DNA of 64,000 nucleotides from [Actinomadura] parvosata subsp. kistnae (GTDB lineage Bacteria; Actinomycetota; Actinomycetes; Streptosporangiales; Streptosporangiaceae): the NCBI RefSeq assembly GCF_900323885.1, contig NZ_OOHJ01000033.1, forward strand, positions 1 to 64,000. Reading direction: 5' to 3'. Below, in pieces: positions 27,492-36,677 of the stretch; the stretch's first letter is position 1, and each line of letters starts with the position of its first letter. The position numbers were made by a program, and so were the translations under genes. The notes under the pieces are model-generated. The model had not been told where the DNA came from and did not search any database. It was given only the letters and a program-made list of their open reading frames with translations.

Positions 27492-30109
27492 TCCAGCAGC
27501 TCGACGTATCCGTCGGTGCCGTGGACGCGGATCCGCTGCCCGTCCCTGATCCGCCGGGTGGCCCGCTCCACCCCGACGACGGCCGGCAGCCCGTACTCCC
27601 GCGCGATCACCGCCCCGTGCGTCATGAGCCCGCCGACCTCCGTCACCAGCCCGGCGACGGTGACGAACAGCGGGGTCCAGCTCGGGTCGGTGAAGGCGGT
27701 GACCAGGATGTCGCCGGCTTCGAGGTCGGCGCGCGCCATGTCGGTGACGACCCGGGCGCGGCCCTCGACGGTGCCGGCCGAGACCGGCAGGCCGGCCAGC
27801 GCGCCGGACGGGATGCCGGCCCGCCGGTGCAGGCCGTTGATGGCCTCGCCGTCGGAGGTGAGGACCCGGGGCGGGGTGAGCGCCTCGTACGAGCGGAACG
27901 CCGCCCGCCGCTCCCGGACGAGGCCGGGGTCGGCGGCGCCGGTGCGCGCGACCTCGTGCAGCTCGTCGAAGCGCAGGAAGAAGATGTCGTCCTCGGCGCT
28001 CAGGACGCCGTCGCGGACGAGCCGGCCGGCCTCGCGCAGCAACGCCTGCTTGTAGACGAAGTAGCGGGTGATCATGCTGTACTTCGGGTACTCGCGGTAT
28101 CCGGCGAACGTGCGGACGCGGTCGATCATCCGCTTGGTCTCCTCCGCCTTGCTCTCCCCGTCGGGCAGGTCGCGCAGGCGCGCCAGCAGCTCCCGCTCCC
28201 GGCGCCGCGACTCCTGGAGCCCCTGCTCGAAGTGCCGCTTGCCGGCGCCCGGCTCGAAGTTCCTGACGTTGGCCAGGATGACGGGCACGAGCATGGCGGG
28301 GCGCTCGCTCCAGCGCGTCCGGGTGATGTCGATCTCGCCGGGGCAGCGCATGCCATACCGGTCGAGGAAGCCCCGGATGGCGTCGCGCGCCTGCGTGCCG
28401 CCGGGCAGCCCGGCCAGCTCGCCGAGGAAGCCGTCGCCGTCGCGGCCCTCGTCCGCGACCCGCTGCAGGAACGCCACCACCTCCGGGTGCGGGCGGACGG
28501 CGTCGGCCACGTCGAGCAGCGCCAGCCCCATCTCGGAGGTGACGTTGTGCGGGACGGACTGGGTGAGCGCGTCGGCCGCGTTCTTCTCGCCCAGCCACTC
28601 CTCCAGGTGCTCGTTGAGCCAGGAGGCCGCGTTCATCGACGCCATGATCACCGGGAGGCTGCGCGGGTCGCGCATGACCCGCTTCAGCTCCGTGAGGTCG
28701 TTCAGGATGAAGTCGAACAGGGCCGGCCCGGACACCCCCTGGATGTCGTGCCGCAGCCGGGCGACGGACTCCTCGTGCTGCCTGATCAGCTCGGTGACGA
28801 TGGCCGGGTCCGTCTCGATCGGGGCGGGCGGGTCGAAGACGGGCGGCGTGCCGGCGCCCTCGGCGGGGGAGGCGAGGGCGAGGTCGCCGCGGTCGAGCAG
28901 GGTCCGCAGCGCGTCGCCGACCAGCGGGTCGGACTTGCCGAGCATCCCGAAGATGCCCGCCCGGCCCGCCGGGGTGGCCAGCATGGGGGCCACGTCCACC
29001 CACAGCCGCCCGCCCGCCTCGTACATCGGGCGCGGGGTCGTGAGCTGCCACACCGACAGGCCCAGCGGCTTCATCGCGTCCGTCATCATCTGCTGGTGGC
29101 CGACGGAGACGAAGATGTGGTCGTCCTGGTCGGCGGTCTCCGGGACGGGGAACAGGGTGGTGATCGGCCGGCTCTGCACGATGAAGAAGTCGTCGCCCGC
29201 CAGGCACCATTCGATGTCCTGGGGGCGGCCGAAGTGCGCCTCGACGCGGCGGCCCAGCCGTACCAGGCGCACGGCCTGCTCGTCGGTCAGCACGCGCCGG
29301 GTGCGGCGCTCCGGCTCGACCGGCGCCTCCTGGGTGCCGCCCTCGGGGGACGCCTGGAACAGCCGCGTCTTGGTGGCGACCGTCGCGGTGAGCACCCGGT
29401 CGTCGCGCACCGTGTAGACGTCGGCGGGCACCAGGCCGGAGACCAGCGCCTCACCGAGCCCCCAGCCGGCCTCCACCGTGGCGACCTTCCTGTTCGAGGT
29501 CACGGGGTCGGCGGTGAACAGGATCCCGGCCGCATCCGGGAACACCATCCGCTGCACGACCACGGCCATCCGCACCTTGCGGTGGTCGAAGCCCTGCCGG
29601 CACCGGTACGTCACGGCCCGCTCGGTGAACAGCGAGGCCCAGCACCGGCGGACGTGCCGCAGGACCTCGGGCAGGCCCGCCACGTTCAGGTACGAGTCCT
29701 GCTGGCCGGCGAAGGACGCCGTCGGCAGGTCCTCGGCCGTCGCGCTGGAGCGCACCGCGTACGGGCCCTGCTCGCCGAGCCGGTCGAGCGCCTCCCCGAT
29801 CGCCGCCGCCACCTCGCCCGGGATCTCGGTGCCCTCGACGAGGTCGCGGATGCCGGCGCTGAGGGTGCGGATCGTCGCGTGATCGTCGGGCTGCACGCCC
29901 GCCAGCAGGTCGAGCTGGGAGTCGATCGCGGGCACCTCGTCCATGAACCGCCGGAACGCGTCCGTCGTGACGCAGAAGCCGTCCGGCACGCGCAGGCCGT
30001 CGAGCCGCGACAGCTCACCCAGGTTCGCCCCCTTGCCGCCGACGTCCGCGACGTTCGCCGAGTCGATCCGCTCGAAACCCATCACGTAACCCAAGGCCGT
30101 TGCCCCCAT
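27488..30109 (-). CDS. rph: Rifampin phosphotransferase-like dikinase
   Basis: 873 residues, the normal size for rifampin phosphotransferase, a PEP-synthase relative that uses ATP to phosphorylate rifamycins. The N-terminal ATP-grasp includes VGGKGANLGELS and AVRSSATAEDLPTASFAGQQD; the middle 320-760 region corresponds to the rifampin-binding domain (FVSVGHQQMMTDAMKPLG); the swivelling His domain has the phospho-His at about 831 in GGLMTHGAVIAREYG. ATG 30109 is taken as start; ATG 30082 is a shorter alternative. I see no clear rifamycin-associated element upstream, only a GCCTCATGAGGC palindrome. It likely confers resistance, but PEP-utilising relatives of unknown role exist. Confidence 0.88.
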   Translation of the reverse strand: MGATALGYVMGFERIDSANVADVGGKGANLGELSRLDGLRVPDGFCVTTDAFRRFMDEVPAIDSQLDLLAGVQPDDHATIRTLSAGIRDLVEGTEIPGEVAAAIGEALDRLGEQGPYAVRSSATAEDLPTASFAGQQDSYLNVAGLPEVLRHVRRCWASLFTERAVTYRCRQGFDHRKVRMAVVVQRMVFPDAAGILFTADPVTSNRKVATVEAGWGLGEALVSGLVPADVYTVRDDRVLTATVATKTRLFQASPEGGTQEAPVEPERRTRRVLTDEQAVRLVRLGRRVEAHFGRPQDIEWCLAGDDFFIVQSRPITTLFPVPETADQDDHIFVSVGHQQMMTDAMKPLGLSVWQLTTPRPMYEAGGRLWVDVAPMLATPAGRAGIFGMLGKSDPLVGDALRTLLDRGDLALASPAEGAGTPPVFDPPAPIETDPAIVTELIRQHEESVARLRHDIQGVSGPALFDFILNDLTELKRVMRDPRSLPVIMASMNAASWLNEHLEEWLGEKNAADALTQSVPHNVTSEMGLALLDVADAVRPHPEVVAFLQRVADEGRDGDGFLGELAGLPGGTQARDAIRGFLDRYGMRCPGEIDITRTRWSERPAMLVPVILANVRNFEPGAGKRHFEQGLQESRRRERELLARLRDLPDGESKAEETKRMIDRVRTFAGYREYPKYSMITRYFVYKQALLREAGRLVRDGVLSAEDDIFFLRFDELHEVARTGAADPGLVRERRAAFRSYEALTPPRVLTSDGEAINGLHRRAGIPSGALAGLPVSAGTVEGRARVVTDMARADLEAGDILVTAFTDPSWTPLFVTVAGLVTEVGGLMTHGAVIAREYGLPAVVGVERATRRIRDGQRIRVHGTDGYVELLD

Positions 30110-30431
30110 CCTTCGTCGGGTCGGTTCGCAACGGGCAAGTATGAACCACTTTTTCGCGCCTCATGAGGCCGCCGGATCTGCTATACAGTGAAAGTGGCGG
30201 GGTGGTGTGCCCACGTGTCCGATCCGTGGCCCCCTCGCGTTCCTCCGGCCGTTGCGCTCGCGAAGCTGCGGCGCGCGGCTCCGCCCGCCCCAGCCGTGAA
30301 AGACGTCCTTGCCTGGGGTCTCCCCTCTCCGGCCAGGTGCTGGTGCGGACGGTTATGGCCCGGTTATGCGGGTCACTGAATGATCTTTTCGGGCGCCGTG
30401 CCCCACCTCATGGCCGACCACGAAGGATCAT
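30110..30431. promoter_or_regulatory. 322 bp divergent intergenic region with a 12 bp palindrome
   Basis: Shared upstream region of rph (left) and the secreted hydrolase (right). It holds a perfect palindrome GCCTCATGAGGC at 30158-30169, about 50 bases before the rph start, and TATACA/CATACT-like elements nearby, but no certain promoter. Bases 30200-30420 show short open frames with no protein-like features. Confidence 0.5.
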
Positions 30432-31910
30432 ATGAACAAGCACGTCCTGCTCGCCGCCGTCGCCTCCCTGGGCATCAGCCTGACCTCAGGAGGCGTCGCC
30501 AGTGCTGCCGCTCCCCCGCCAACGATCACGTGGGCGCCGTGCCCCGAGGACACGACCGCCGAATGCGGGACGCTGAAGGTGCCCGTCGACTGGGACGCCC
30601 CCGGCGGCGCCACCATCGACCTGGCGGTGGCCCGGCGCAAGGCCGCCGGCCCGGCAGCCCGGGTCGGCTCCTTGGTCGTCAACCCCGGCGGGCCGGGCGC
30701 CTCGGGGGTCGACTTCGTGGTGCACGGCAGCGGCTACTTCAGCGCCGAGCTGCGCGGCCGTTTCGACGTCGTCGGGTTCGACCCGCGCGGCGTGGGACGC
30801 AGCCACCCGGTGGTCTGCTCGGCGGCGCTGGTGCGCGAACGTCCGCACCCGTTCATCGAGAACCAGACCGACATGGACGCCTGGGTGTCGTTCAACCAGC
30901 GGCTGCGGCAGGACTGCCGGGCGCGCACCGGGCCGCTGTACGACCACGTCAGCTCCCTCGACGTCGCCCGTGACGTGGACGCGCTCCGGGCGGCACTGGG
31001 CGAGGCCAAGCTCACCTACTACGGCGTCTCCCACGGCACCCTGATCGGCCAGGCGTACGCCGAGCGCTTCCCCGGCAAGGTCAGGGCGCTCGTGCTCGAC
31101 TCCAACTTCGACCACAGCGTGGACACCGCCACCTACCTGAACACCACGGCCGCCCATGCGGCGGGGGCGTTCGACCAGTTCGTCCTGTGGTGTGAGGCGA
31201 CGACGTCGTGCGCGCTGCACGGCCACGACATCCGGGCGTTCTGGAAGAGGCTGCTCGACCGGGCCGACCGCGGGGAGCTGCACGAGCCGGGCCTGCCGGA
31301 TGTGCCCATGGGCGCCTACGAGCTGGTGAACACCGCGTTCGCCGGGCTCTACAACCCGAACTGGGCGGAACTCGCCCAGTTGCTGCAGGCCATCGACACC
31401 GGTGGCCCCGGCCCTGCGGCGAGCGCCCAGAAAGACGAGGAGGTGCCGGTCAGTACGCCGGTGTTCTGCCAGGACTTCCATCTGCCGGTCGCCGGCTACG
31501 CGCAGTACGCCTCGCTCCTGCGCCGGCAGGCGCCGCCGGCCAGGGACATGAGGTACAGCCCGCCCGCGCTCGGCCGGATCGCCGGTTGCCTGGGGCAGCC
31601 CACGCCCATCCCCAACCCGCAGCACCGGCTGCGGGTGGACGCCACCCCGCCCATCCTGCTGGCCTCCTCGCTCAACGACCCCGCCACCGGCTACCTGTGG
31701 ACGCTCAGCACGGCCGAGCAGATCGGCGCCGAGGCCCGCGTGCTCACCTACGAGGGCTCGGGACACGGCGTGTACGGCCGGAGCGACTGCACCACCGGCG
31801 CGATCGACCGCTACCTGATCGCGCAGTCGATCCCCGCCCACGGGGTGCGCTGCCCGGAGGTGCGGCCCCCGCTCCTCGCCCCGAAGAGCGAGCTCGCGAA
31901 CGGGACCTGA
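30432..31910 (+). CDS. Secreted alpha/beta hydrolase (S33 tripeptidyl aminopeptidase-like)
   Basis: 492 residues with a signal peptide (NKHVLLAAVASLGISLTSGGVASA). The oxyanion HG-like stretch VVNPGGPGASG, DPRGVGRS, and the nucleophile elbow GVSHGTLIG (Ser), with a late Asp (LNDPATG) and His (YEGSGHGVYG), form the catalytic triad of the TAP/SlpD-like exopeptidases of actinomycetes. CPEDTTAECGTLKVPVDWD is the typical N-terminal cap. GAAGGA precedes ATG 30432. It acts outside the cell, cleaving N-terminal peptides or related amides/esters. Confidence 0.88.
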   Translation: MNKHVLLAAVASLGISLTSGGVASAAAPPPTITWAPCPEDTTAECGTLKVPVDWDAPGGATIDLAVARRKAAGPAARVGSLVVNPGGPGASGVDFVVHGSGYFSAELRGRFDVVGFDPRGVGRSHPVVCSAALVRERPHPFIENQTDMDAWVSFNQRLRQDCRARTGPLYDHVSSLDVARDVDALRAALGEAKLTYYGVSHGTLIGQAYAERFPGKVRALVLDSNFDHSVDTATYLNTTAAHAAGAFDQFVLWCEATTSCALHGHDIRAFWKRLLDRADRGELHEPGLPDVPMGAYELVNTAFAGLYNPNWAELAQLLQAIDTGGPGPAASAQKDEEVPVSTPVFCQDFHLPVAGYAQYASLLRRQAPPARDMRYSPPALGRIAGCLGQPTPIPNPQHRLRVDATPPILLASSLNDPATGYLWTLSTAEQIGAEARVLTYEGSGHGVYGRSDCTTGAIDRYLIAQSIPAHGVRCPEVRPPLLAPKSELANGT

Positions 31911-31914
31911 GACG

Positions 31915-32310
31915 TCACTTCAGGGTCTGGTGCCGGTGTTCGCGGATCTGGTCGTGGTGGTCGGCGACCCAGGTGATCAGGGACGTGACGATGTGGTGGA
32001 GGCTGCGGCCGAGCGGCGTGAGCGCGTACTCCACCCGCGGCGGCACCTCCGCGTAGGCCGTCCGGGTCACCAGGCCGTCCTGCTGGAGCTGGCGCACGGT
32101 CAGGGTGAGCATCCGCTGGGAGATGCCGGGGACGTCGCGCTGCAGGTCGGTGTAGCGCAGCGGCCCGGCCTCGAGCGCGGCGATCACCAGCATGCTCCAC
32201 TTGTCCCCGACGCGGTCCAGGATCTGGCGGACGAAGCCCATCTGCTCGGCGGGGATGCCGGCGCACGGCCCTCGGCCGGCTGCGGCACCTGGCCCGGCTG
32301 TGACGTCCAT
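31915..32310 (-). CDS. HxlR-family transcriptional regulator
   Basis: 131 residues from ATG 32310, chosen because GGAAGGG lies 8-10 bases upstream; ATG 32319 or 32361 would lengthen it. The winged helix with QILDRVGDKWSMLVIAALEAGPLRYTDLQRDVPGISQRML is characteristic (short key: GISQRMLTLTVRQL), and the wing is VPPRVEYALTPLG. HxlR proteins often control an adjacent oxidoreductase in response to electrophiles or quinones. Here the SDR gene diverges about 300 bp away and is the natural target. Confidence 0.88.
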   Translation of the reverse strand: MDVTAGPGAAAGRGPCAGIPAEQMGFVRQILDRVGDKWSMLVIAALEAGPLRYTDLQRDVPGISQRMLTLTVRQLQQDGLVTRTAYAEVPPRVEYALTPLGRSLHHIVTSLITWVADHHDQIREHRHQTLK

Positions 32311-32607
32311 GGCGCACATTCCCTTCCGGCACGCACATCGATGTGCCTTTTGTACGGCCATCCATACTGGTCCATCATGGCGTTACGCACAAACAGTAGG
32401 AATTGAGGTGCGGCCGTGGGAACAGGGCAGCGTCCTGGGCCGCCGGCACGCCGTCCATCGTGCCGTCGCCGGCAACGACGCGGCGATCCGCGTCCAGGAC
32501 GGCTACGCGGTTCCCACCGCCCACACCTGATGCAGACCTGATCCACACGCCGGCCGGGCGTCCGCCCGCGGATGTCCCGGCGGCCACCACACGGAAGGGA
32601 TCCCCCT

Positions 32608-33288
32608 GTGCCCACTCTCGCCATCGTCGGCGCCGGCCCCGGCATGGGCCTGGCCATCGCCCGCACCTTCGGCAGCCGCGGCTTCGACGTCGCGCTGATC
32701 GCCCGTACCAAGGAGAAGCTGGAAACGCTGGCCGGCCGGCTCGGCCAGGAAGGCATCACGGCCGCCGCCTTCCCCGCCGACCTCCTCGACCCCGCCTCAC
32801 TGACCGATGCCCTGGACGCGGCCAAGGCCCGCTTCGGCGGCATCGACGTCCTGGAGTACTCGCCGGCCCCGCATTCCCCGGTGCCCGGCCTCACCATGGT
32901 CGCCCCCTCGGAGGTCACGATCGGCAATCTGCAACCGATGATCGAGTACGCCTTCTACGGCGCGGTCACGGCGGCCCAGGCGGTGCTGCCCGCGATGCGC
33001 GCGGCAGGCGCCGGAACCCTGCTGTTCACCAGCGGCGGCGGCTCCGTGGACCCGCTACCGATGTTCGGCAACGCCAACGCCGCCCAGGCGGCTCTGCGCA
33101 ACTGGGTGATCAACCTGAACAAGGAGCTGGCCGGCAGCGGCGTGCACGCCGCACACGTGGCGATCAACGTCTGGATCGGCGGAGGCGGCCCGGAGGGCAG
33201 CCCGACGGCCACGCCCGAGCAGATCGCGCCCCTGTACTGGGACCTGCACGAGAACCGCGACCGCTCCGACGCCGTCTTCAACGCCTGA
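32608..33288 (+). CDS. Atypical short-chain dehydrogenase/reductase
   Basis: 226 residues from GTG 32608 with GAAGGGAT upstream. The Rossmann start is IVGAGPGMGLAIARTFG, and the Asn-Gly-like NNAG element is replaced by LEYSPAPHSP. The usual active site is lost: after TSGGGSVD the expected YxxxK reads ANAAQAALR, with Ala for Tyr and Gln for Lys. It may bind NAD(P)H without reductase chemistry or use other residues. Divergent HxlR suggests stress- or quinone-linked expression. Confidence 0.8.
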   Translation: MPTLAIVGAGPGMGLAIARTFGSRGFDVALIARTKEKLETLAGRLGQEGITAAAFPADLLDPASLTDALDAAKARFGGIDVLEYSPAPHSPVPGLTMVAPSEVTIGNLQPMIEYAFYGAVTAAQAVLPAMRAAGAGTLLFTSGGGSVDPLPMFGNANAAQAALRNWVINLNKELAGSGVHAAHVAINVWIGGGGPEGSPTATPEQIAPLYWDLHENRDRSDAVFNA

Positions 33289-33290
33289 CC

Positions 33291-33306
33291 GACCGGCGCG
33301 CCGGTC
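33291..33306. terminator. 16 bp perfect palindrome just after the SDR stop
   Basis: GACCGGCGCGCCGGTC begins two bases after the SDR stop. It can fold as a short GC stem with a CGCG loop, but no T-run follows, so it is a weak terminator candidate or a protein-binding palindrome. Confidence 0.4.
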
Positions 33307-33426
33307 CCGCCGGTGATCACGACAGGGATCGACTCGTGCGGGCCGACGACCGGGGACGGGACGACGCGGCCGCCGGCCGCATCCTGACCGCGGCGATCAC
33401 TGAGGGACGGCGGTCGGTTCGCGCAT

Positions 33427-33867
33427 GTGACGTGGGCCCAGATCCTCCCTCTGCTGCAGGACGTTTGGGGCCAGGGCACGGACGTGGGACGGCATGTCCT
33501 CACCACGCTGCTGGCGGCGTTGGACAGCATCGGGTCGAACTGGTCCGACTGGCGGGCGCGGCAGATCGGCGTCAGGAGAGACGAGCCGCCGGCAGTCGAA
33601 GTGCGGGCGATGGCCCTGGCCGAGGAGACCGCGCAGGACGGACGACAGCGAGCGGTGGACCACCCGGGAGCGGACCTGGAGGAACTGCAACGTCTGCGTC
33701 TGGTCCTGCGACAGGCCATCTGCGCGAGTCCGGGGCAGACCGCTCTTCGCCACGTACGGCCTTGGCTGTGGAGCCTCACCACCAGCGGCGGTCACGCGCT
33801 CACGGCCTCCGGGCAAGACACAGGGTTCGAGCTGCGCCTCTCCCGGTACCAGAAGCCGGTGTGCTGA
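33427..33867 (+). CDS. Hypothetical protein, possibly helical
   Basis: 146 residues from GTG 33427. It is rich in Trp, Leu and Ala with predicted helices (WAQILPLLQDVWGQGTDV, VEVRAMALAEETAQD) and has good third-position G+C, supporting coding. No recognised family, signal peptide or catalytic motif. Weak ribosome site. Followed closely by the convergent HEAT-repeat gene. The preceding 138 bp contain no protein-like frame on the plus strand. Confidence 0.4.
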   Translation: MTWAQILPLLQDVWGQGTDVGRHVLTTLLAALDSIGSNWSDWRARQIGVRRDEPPAVEVRAMALAEETAQDGRQRAVDHPGADLEELQRLRLVLRQAICASPGQTALRHVRPWLWSLTTSGGHALTASGQDTGFELRLSRYQKPVC

Positions 33868-33906
33868 CAACCGCGGGGCCGCGGCGGAACCTGACCCCAA
33901 TCCGGC

Positions 33907-35976
33907 TCAGGCAAGCCGTTCGACGATGACACGGCTGATCCGCTGCAGTTCCTCGTCGTTGTCGATGCTCGCGAACCGTCCTCCGCGCCGGGCACGGACC
34001 AGCTCCGAACGGAGCCGCGGCAGGGCAGGTGCGGCGGCGGGACCCATCCGGTCCAGGCACGCCACCACATGGTTGGCCGTTGCCGGGTTCTGCTCCCATG
34101 CCTGCAGCAGGGTGTCCAGAACAGGTCGTGTCTCAGCCTCACCGCCGATCTCCCACAGCGCCGTCGCACCATGGACGCGGACCCATTCATAGGTGTCGGT
34201 CAACAGCTCCCGCAGGCGCGGCAGTGCGGCCGTAGCAGGTGGGCCGATCTCGCCGAGCACATCCGCTGCCAGCGTCTTCCAGAAGAAGACACTGCTGCCA
34301 AGCAGGTCATGGAGGAGCGGCAGCACCTCCTCCTGGTCGCCGCTGACCGCCCACAGCGCGCCCACCGCAGCGTGCCGCACGTGAGCGTCGGAGGCCGCGG
34401 TCAGTGACCGGATCCCCGAAAGTGCGGGCGCCGCCGCGGGGCCGAACGCCGCCAGCGCCTTCAGAGCCGAGCAGATGGTCGACTTCCGCTCGTGACGTAC
34501 GGCCGCGAGGAGAGTGTCGTTGATCACGGCCAGCGCTGCCTGATCGCCGAGCCCGGTCAGCGCGGACAACACCGAACCGGCGCTCATCTCCAGCCGCTGC
34601 TGCGCATGGTCGATGCGGCGCAATTGGTCGCACAGCCGAGGCACCAGCTTCTGCGACGCCTCCCGCAGGGCACCGGCGACCTCGACCGCGCGCCAGTCGT
34701 CGACGCCGCCGTCCAGCCCCGCCAGCACACCGGGCACCGCACGCCCATCACCGATGCGGGCAAGGGCCCGGACCGCGCTCTGATAGGCCCGGCGCAGTTG
34801 CTGCTGCGGCGCGCTCCACGTATCCGGGCCGTACGCGGCGACGTACGCGGCCAGCGGCTCGCGGGCCGGCTCGGCGATCGGGTGGCAGCTCTCAAGGACG
34901 GCTGCCGCCTCGGCCGCGATCTCGTGCTCGCGCGTGCTGAGCTGTCCGGCGACCAGCGTGATGAGCCCGGTGTGGTCACCCCGCCAGGACGTCATGAGCT
35001 CCTTGCTCATCCGGATCGCGTCCAGACGGGAACCGGGATCAGGGCCGGCCAGTTGCTCCGTGAGCAACGCCGTACGCTCGGGCACCCGCGCCGCCAGCGC
35101 CTCGTGCAACGTGCGCAGCAGTTCCGTGGTCGGCGCGTGCACGCGCCCCAGCCGGTCAAGGTCTTCGAAGGCGGTGGCGACCTGCGGCGGCGCTCCGTCC
35201 GCTGGAGAGACTTGCCCGGTGGACTCCCGCCACACCGGATACGCTGCCGCGCCGAGCACCATCTGCCGCAACAAAGCGATCACCGCCGGGACGACGTCCT
35301 CGCCGATCTGTTCCGGAGCGCGGCGGGCCTGCTGCACCACGGCCGCCAGCCGGACTCCCGGATCCACCGTGACATCGGCAGCCAGCCCGGCCAACCCCGT
35401 CATCACCTCATCCGCCGACGCGGGCAGGCGCAGGGCCAGCGTCCCCATCGCCTCCACGATCAGCAGTCGCTCGACCATCCCCGGCTCTGCCGACAGCCGA
35501 TCGCGAAGCACCACCCCGGCCCGTTCCGCGTCATCGAGGAACAGCCCCAGCCCCGGAATCGCCGCCCGGCACACATGCTGATCGGCATCTGCGGCGAAGG
35601 CGACGAACGCCTCCGCCCGCTCGCGCATCACCGCCGCGGCGCCGGCGAAGTCCACCAGGTCGGCGTACTCTTCTTCGCACTCCTCGACGGCCGCCCGCCC
35701 GATGCTGACCAAGAGCTCGACGATCGCGGCCCGCTCGGGAACGGTGGGATCACCCGCCAGCTCGAACAGAAACGGCAGACTCGCCGTCGTGCACGGGGCC
35801 ACCACCCCCTGATGATGAACGGCACTGTAGAACCTGCTGAGAGCCTTGTGCCGCTCCTCCCGATCAGGAGAGCGCAAGGCCAGTAACAGCTCCGGAACCT
35901 CATCCGCCGGGCCGTAGGCATGCTCCATCGATGCCCAGTCGATGTCGTGAAGTCCCTCGAACATGCAAGCCATCAT
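33907..35976 (-). CDS. HEAT-repeat protein
   Basis: 689 residues made almost wholly of paired amphipathic helices: recurrent LLxLL and AAPALPRLRELL units, with the clearest repeats at the C-terminus (GEIGPPATAALPRLRELL, DRMGPAAAPALPRLRSEL). HEAT solenoids are binding scaffolds; no enzyme domain is fused. ATG 35976 overlaps by 4 bases the stop of a short upstream frame, suggesting coupling to that small gene. The start opens MMACMFEGLHDIDW, with internal ATG 35964 also possible. Partner unknown. Confidence 0.8.
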   Translation of the reverse strand: MMACMFEGLHDIDWASMEHAYGPADEVPELLLALRSPDREERHKALSRFYSAVHHQGVVAPCTTASLPFLFELAGDPTVPERAAIVELLVSIGRAAVEECEEEYADLVDFAGAAAVMRERAEAFVAFAADADQHVCRAAIPGLGLFLDDAERAGVVLRDRLSAEPGMVERLLIVEAMGTLALRLPASADEVMTGLAGLAADVTVDPGVRLAAVVQQARRAPEQIGEDVVPAVIALLRQMVLGAAAYPVWRESTGQVSPADGAPPQVATAFEDLDRLGRVHAPTTELLRTLHEALAARVPERTALLTEQLAGPDPGSRLDAIRMSKELMTSWRGDHTGLITLVAGQLSTREHEIAAEAAAVLESCHPIAEPAREPLAAYVAAYGPDTWSAPQQQLRRAYQSAVRALARIGDGRAVPGVLAGLDGGVDDWRAVEVAGALREASQKLVPRLCDQLRRIDHAQQRLEMSAGSVLSALTGLGDQAALAVINDTLLAAVRHERKSTICSALKALAAFGPAAAPALSGIRSLTAASDAHVRHAAVGALWAVSGDQEEVLPLLHDLLGSSVFFWKTLAADVLGEIGPPATAALPRLRELLTDTYEWVRVHGATALWEIGGEAETRPVLDTLLQAWEQNPATANHVVACLDRMGPAAAPALPRLRSELVRARRGGRFASIDNDEELQRISRVIVERLA

Positions 35977-36193
35977 GCACGATTCCGCTCATACTGGATC
36001 AACGCGCTGAAGGCCCGGGTGACGCCCGCCCGGATGAGTCGCTGTTCTTCCTGAGCATCGTCACTGAGTTCCTGGACATCGGCCGATTGGTCCTCCGCAT
36101 GCAGCCCCGGCGTGCAGCGTGTGCCGCTCGGGTGTCGGGCGCTACTCCGCGGGCTTCGGCCCGCATGGCACGGGTGAAGTCGTCGTCTTCCAT
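35973..36193 (-). pseudogene. Small acidic protein upstream of the HEAT gene, one-base frameshift
   Basis: From ATG 36193 the frame gives MEDDDFTRAMRAEARG; a different frame gives the convincing C-terminus AEDQSADVQELSDDAQEEQR through SALIQYERNRA, which ends in an ATGA overlap with the HEAT-repeat gene. Adding one base in the C-run at 36105-36108 joins them into a protein of about 73 residues. The overlap with the HEAT start argues that the product is or was real. No family recognised. Confidence 0.5.
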
Positions 36194-36677
36194 GGCGGAT
36201 CAGTCCTGAACACCGGCGACGGGACGCCCGGTCAGCACCAATGAGCACAGTGCGCAATTGTGAGGCGAGAGCGGAGCGCAACGCCAGGTAAGTGGGCATG
36301 TGTGCGCGGGCCGCGCCGATGAGCGCGTCGTCGCTGTCGGATCCCACGTGCCGCCCCAGAGGTCGGGTAGCTGATCCTTCCGGTCGTTGAACGCGTTGCG
36401 TAGGGCGGAGGGCGCGAGGCGGCATGTGCGATCTGGACGTGTTCTTCACCCCCGCGCAAGGCATGGCGATGCATCCGGATGGCGAACACCAAGCACTCAG
36501 CACCTCCGAGGTGTCCGCGGGCGGATGGACGGACCTCCGGACGCCGGCGATGCAGCCGATGGTCGACCGGTACCCCTGGCTGTACCTGCCTTTGGGGCGT
36601 GTGCGGGAACGACGGGGAGGGGGCCCGGCTGGTGTGCTGATCAGTGTCAGTCGAACGCCGACCAAAGGAACACCGAC
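36194..36677. other. 484 bp without a convincing gene, possible remnants
   Basis: Base composition is less G+C-rich than the neighbours. A minus-strand stretch around 36240-36350 reads like protein (DALIGAARAHMPTYLALRSA) but has no start or end of its own. A plus-strand frame from 36424 opens MCDLDVFFTPAQGMAMHPD and then degenerates into the next gene's upstream region. I take the interval as degraded sequence plus the promoter of the CPBP gene. Confidence 0.4.

Noticed and set aside
26582..30166. 1194-residue plus-strand open frame across LysR and rph
   Set aside because: Frame-shifted shadow of LysR followed by antisense of rph; no protein-like motifs.
30080..30200. Possible rifamycin-associated element before rph
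   Set aside because: No stretch matched the remembered 19 bp element; only an unrelated 12 bp palindrome is present.
33280..33370. Minus-strand stretch reading IPVVITGGTGAPVGQAL, Rossmann-like
   Set aside because: No start or continuation, lies over a perfect palindrome; treated as chance.
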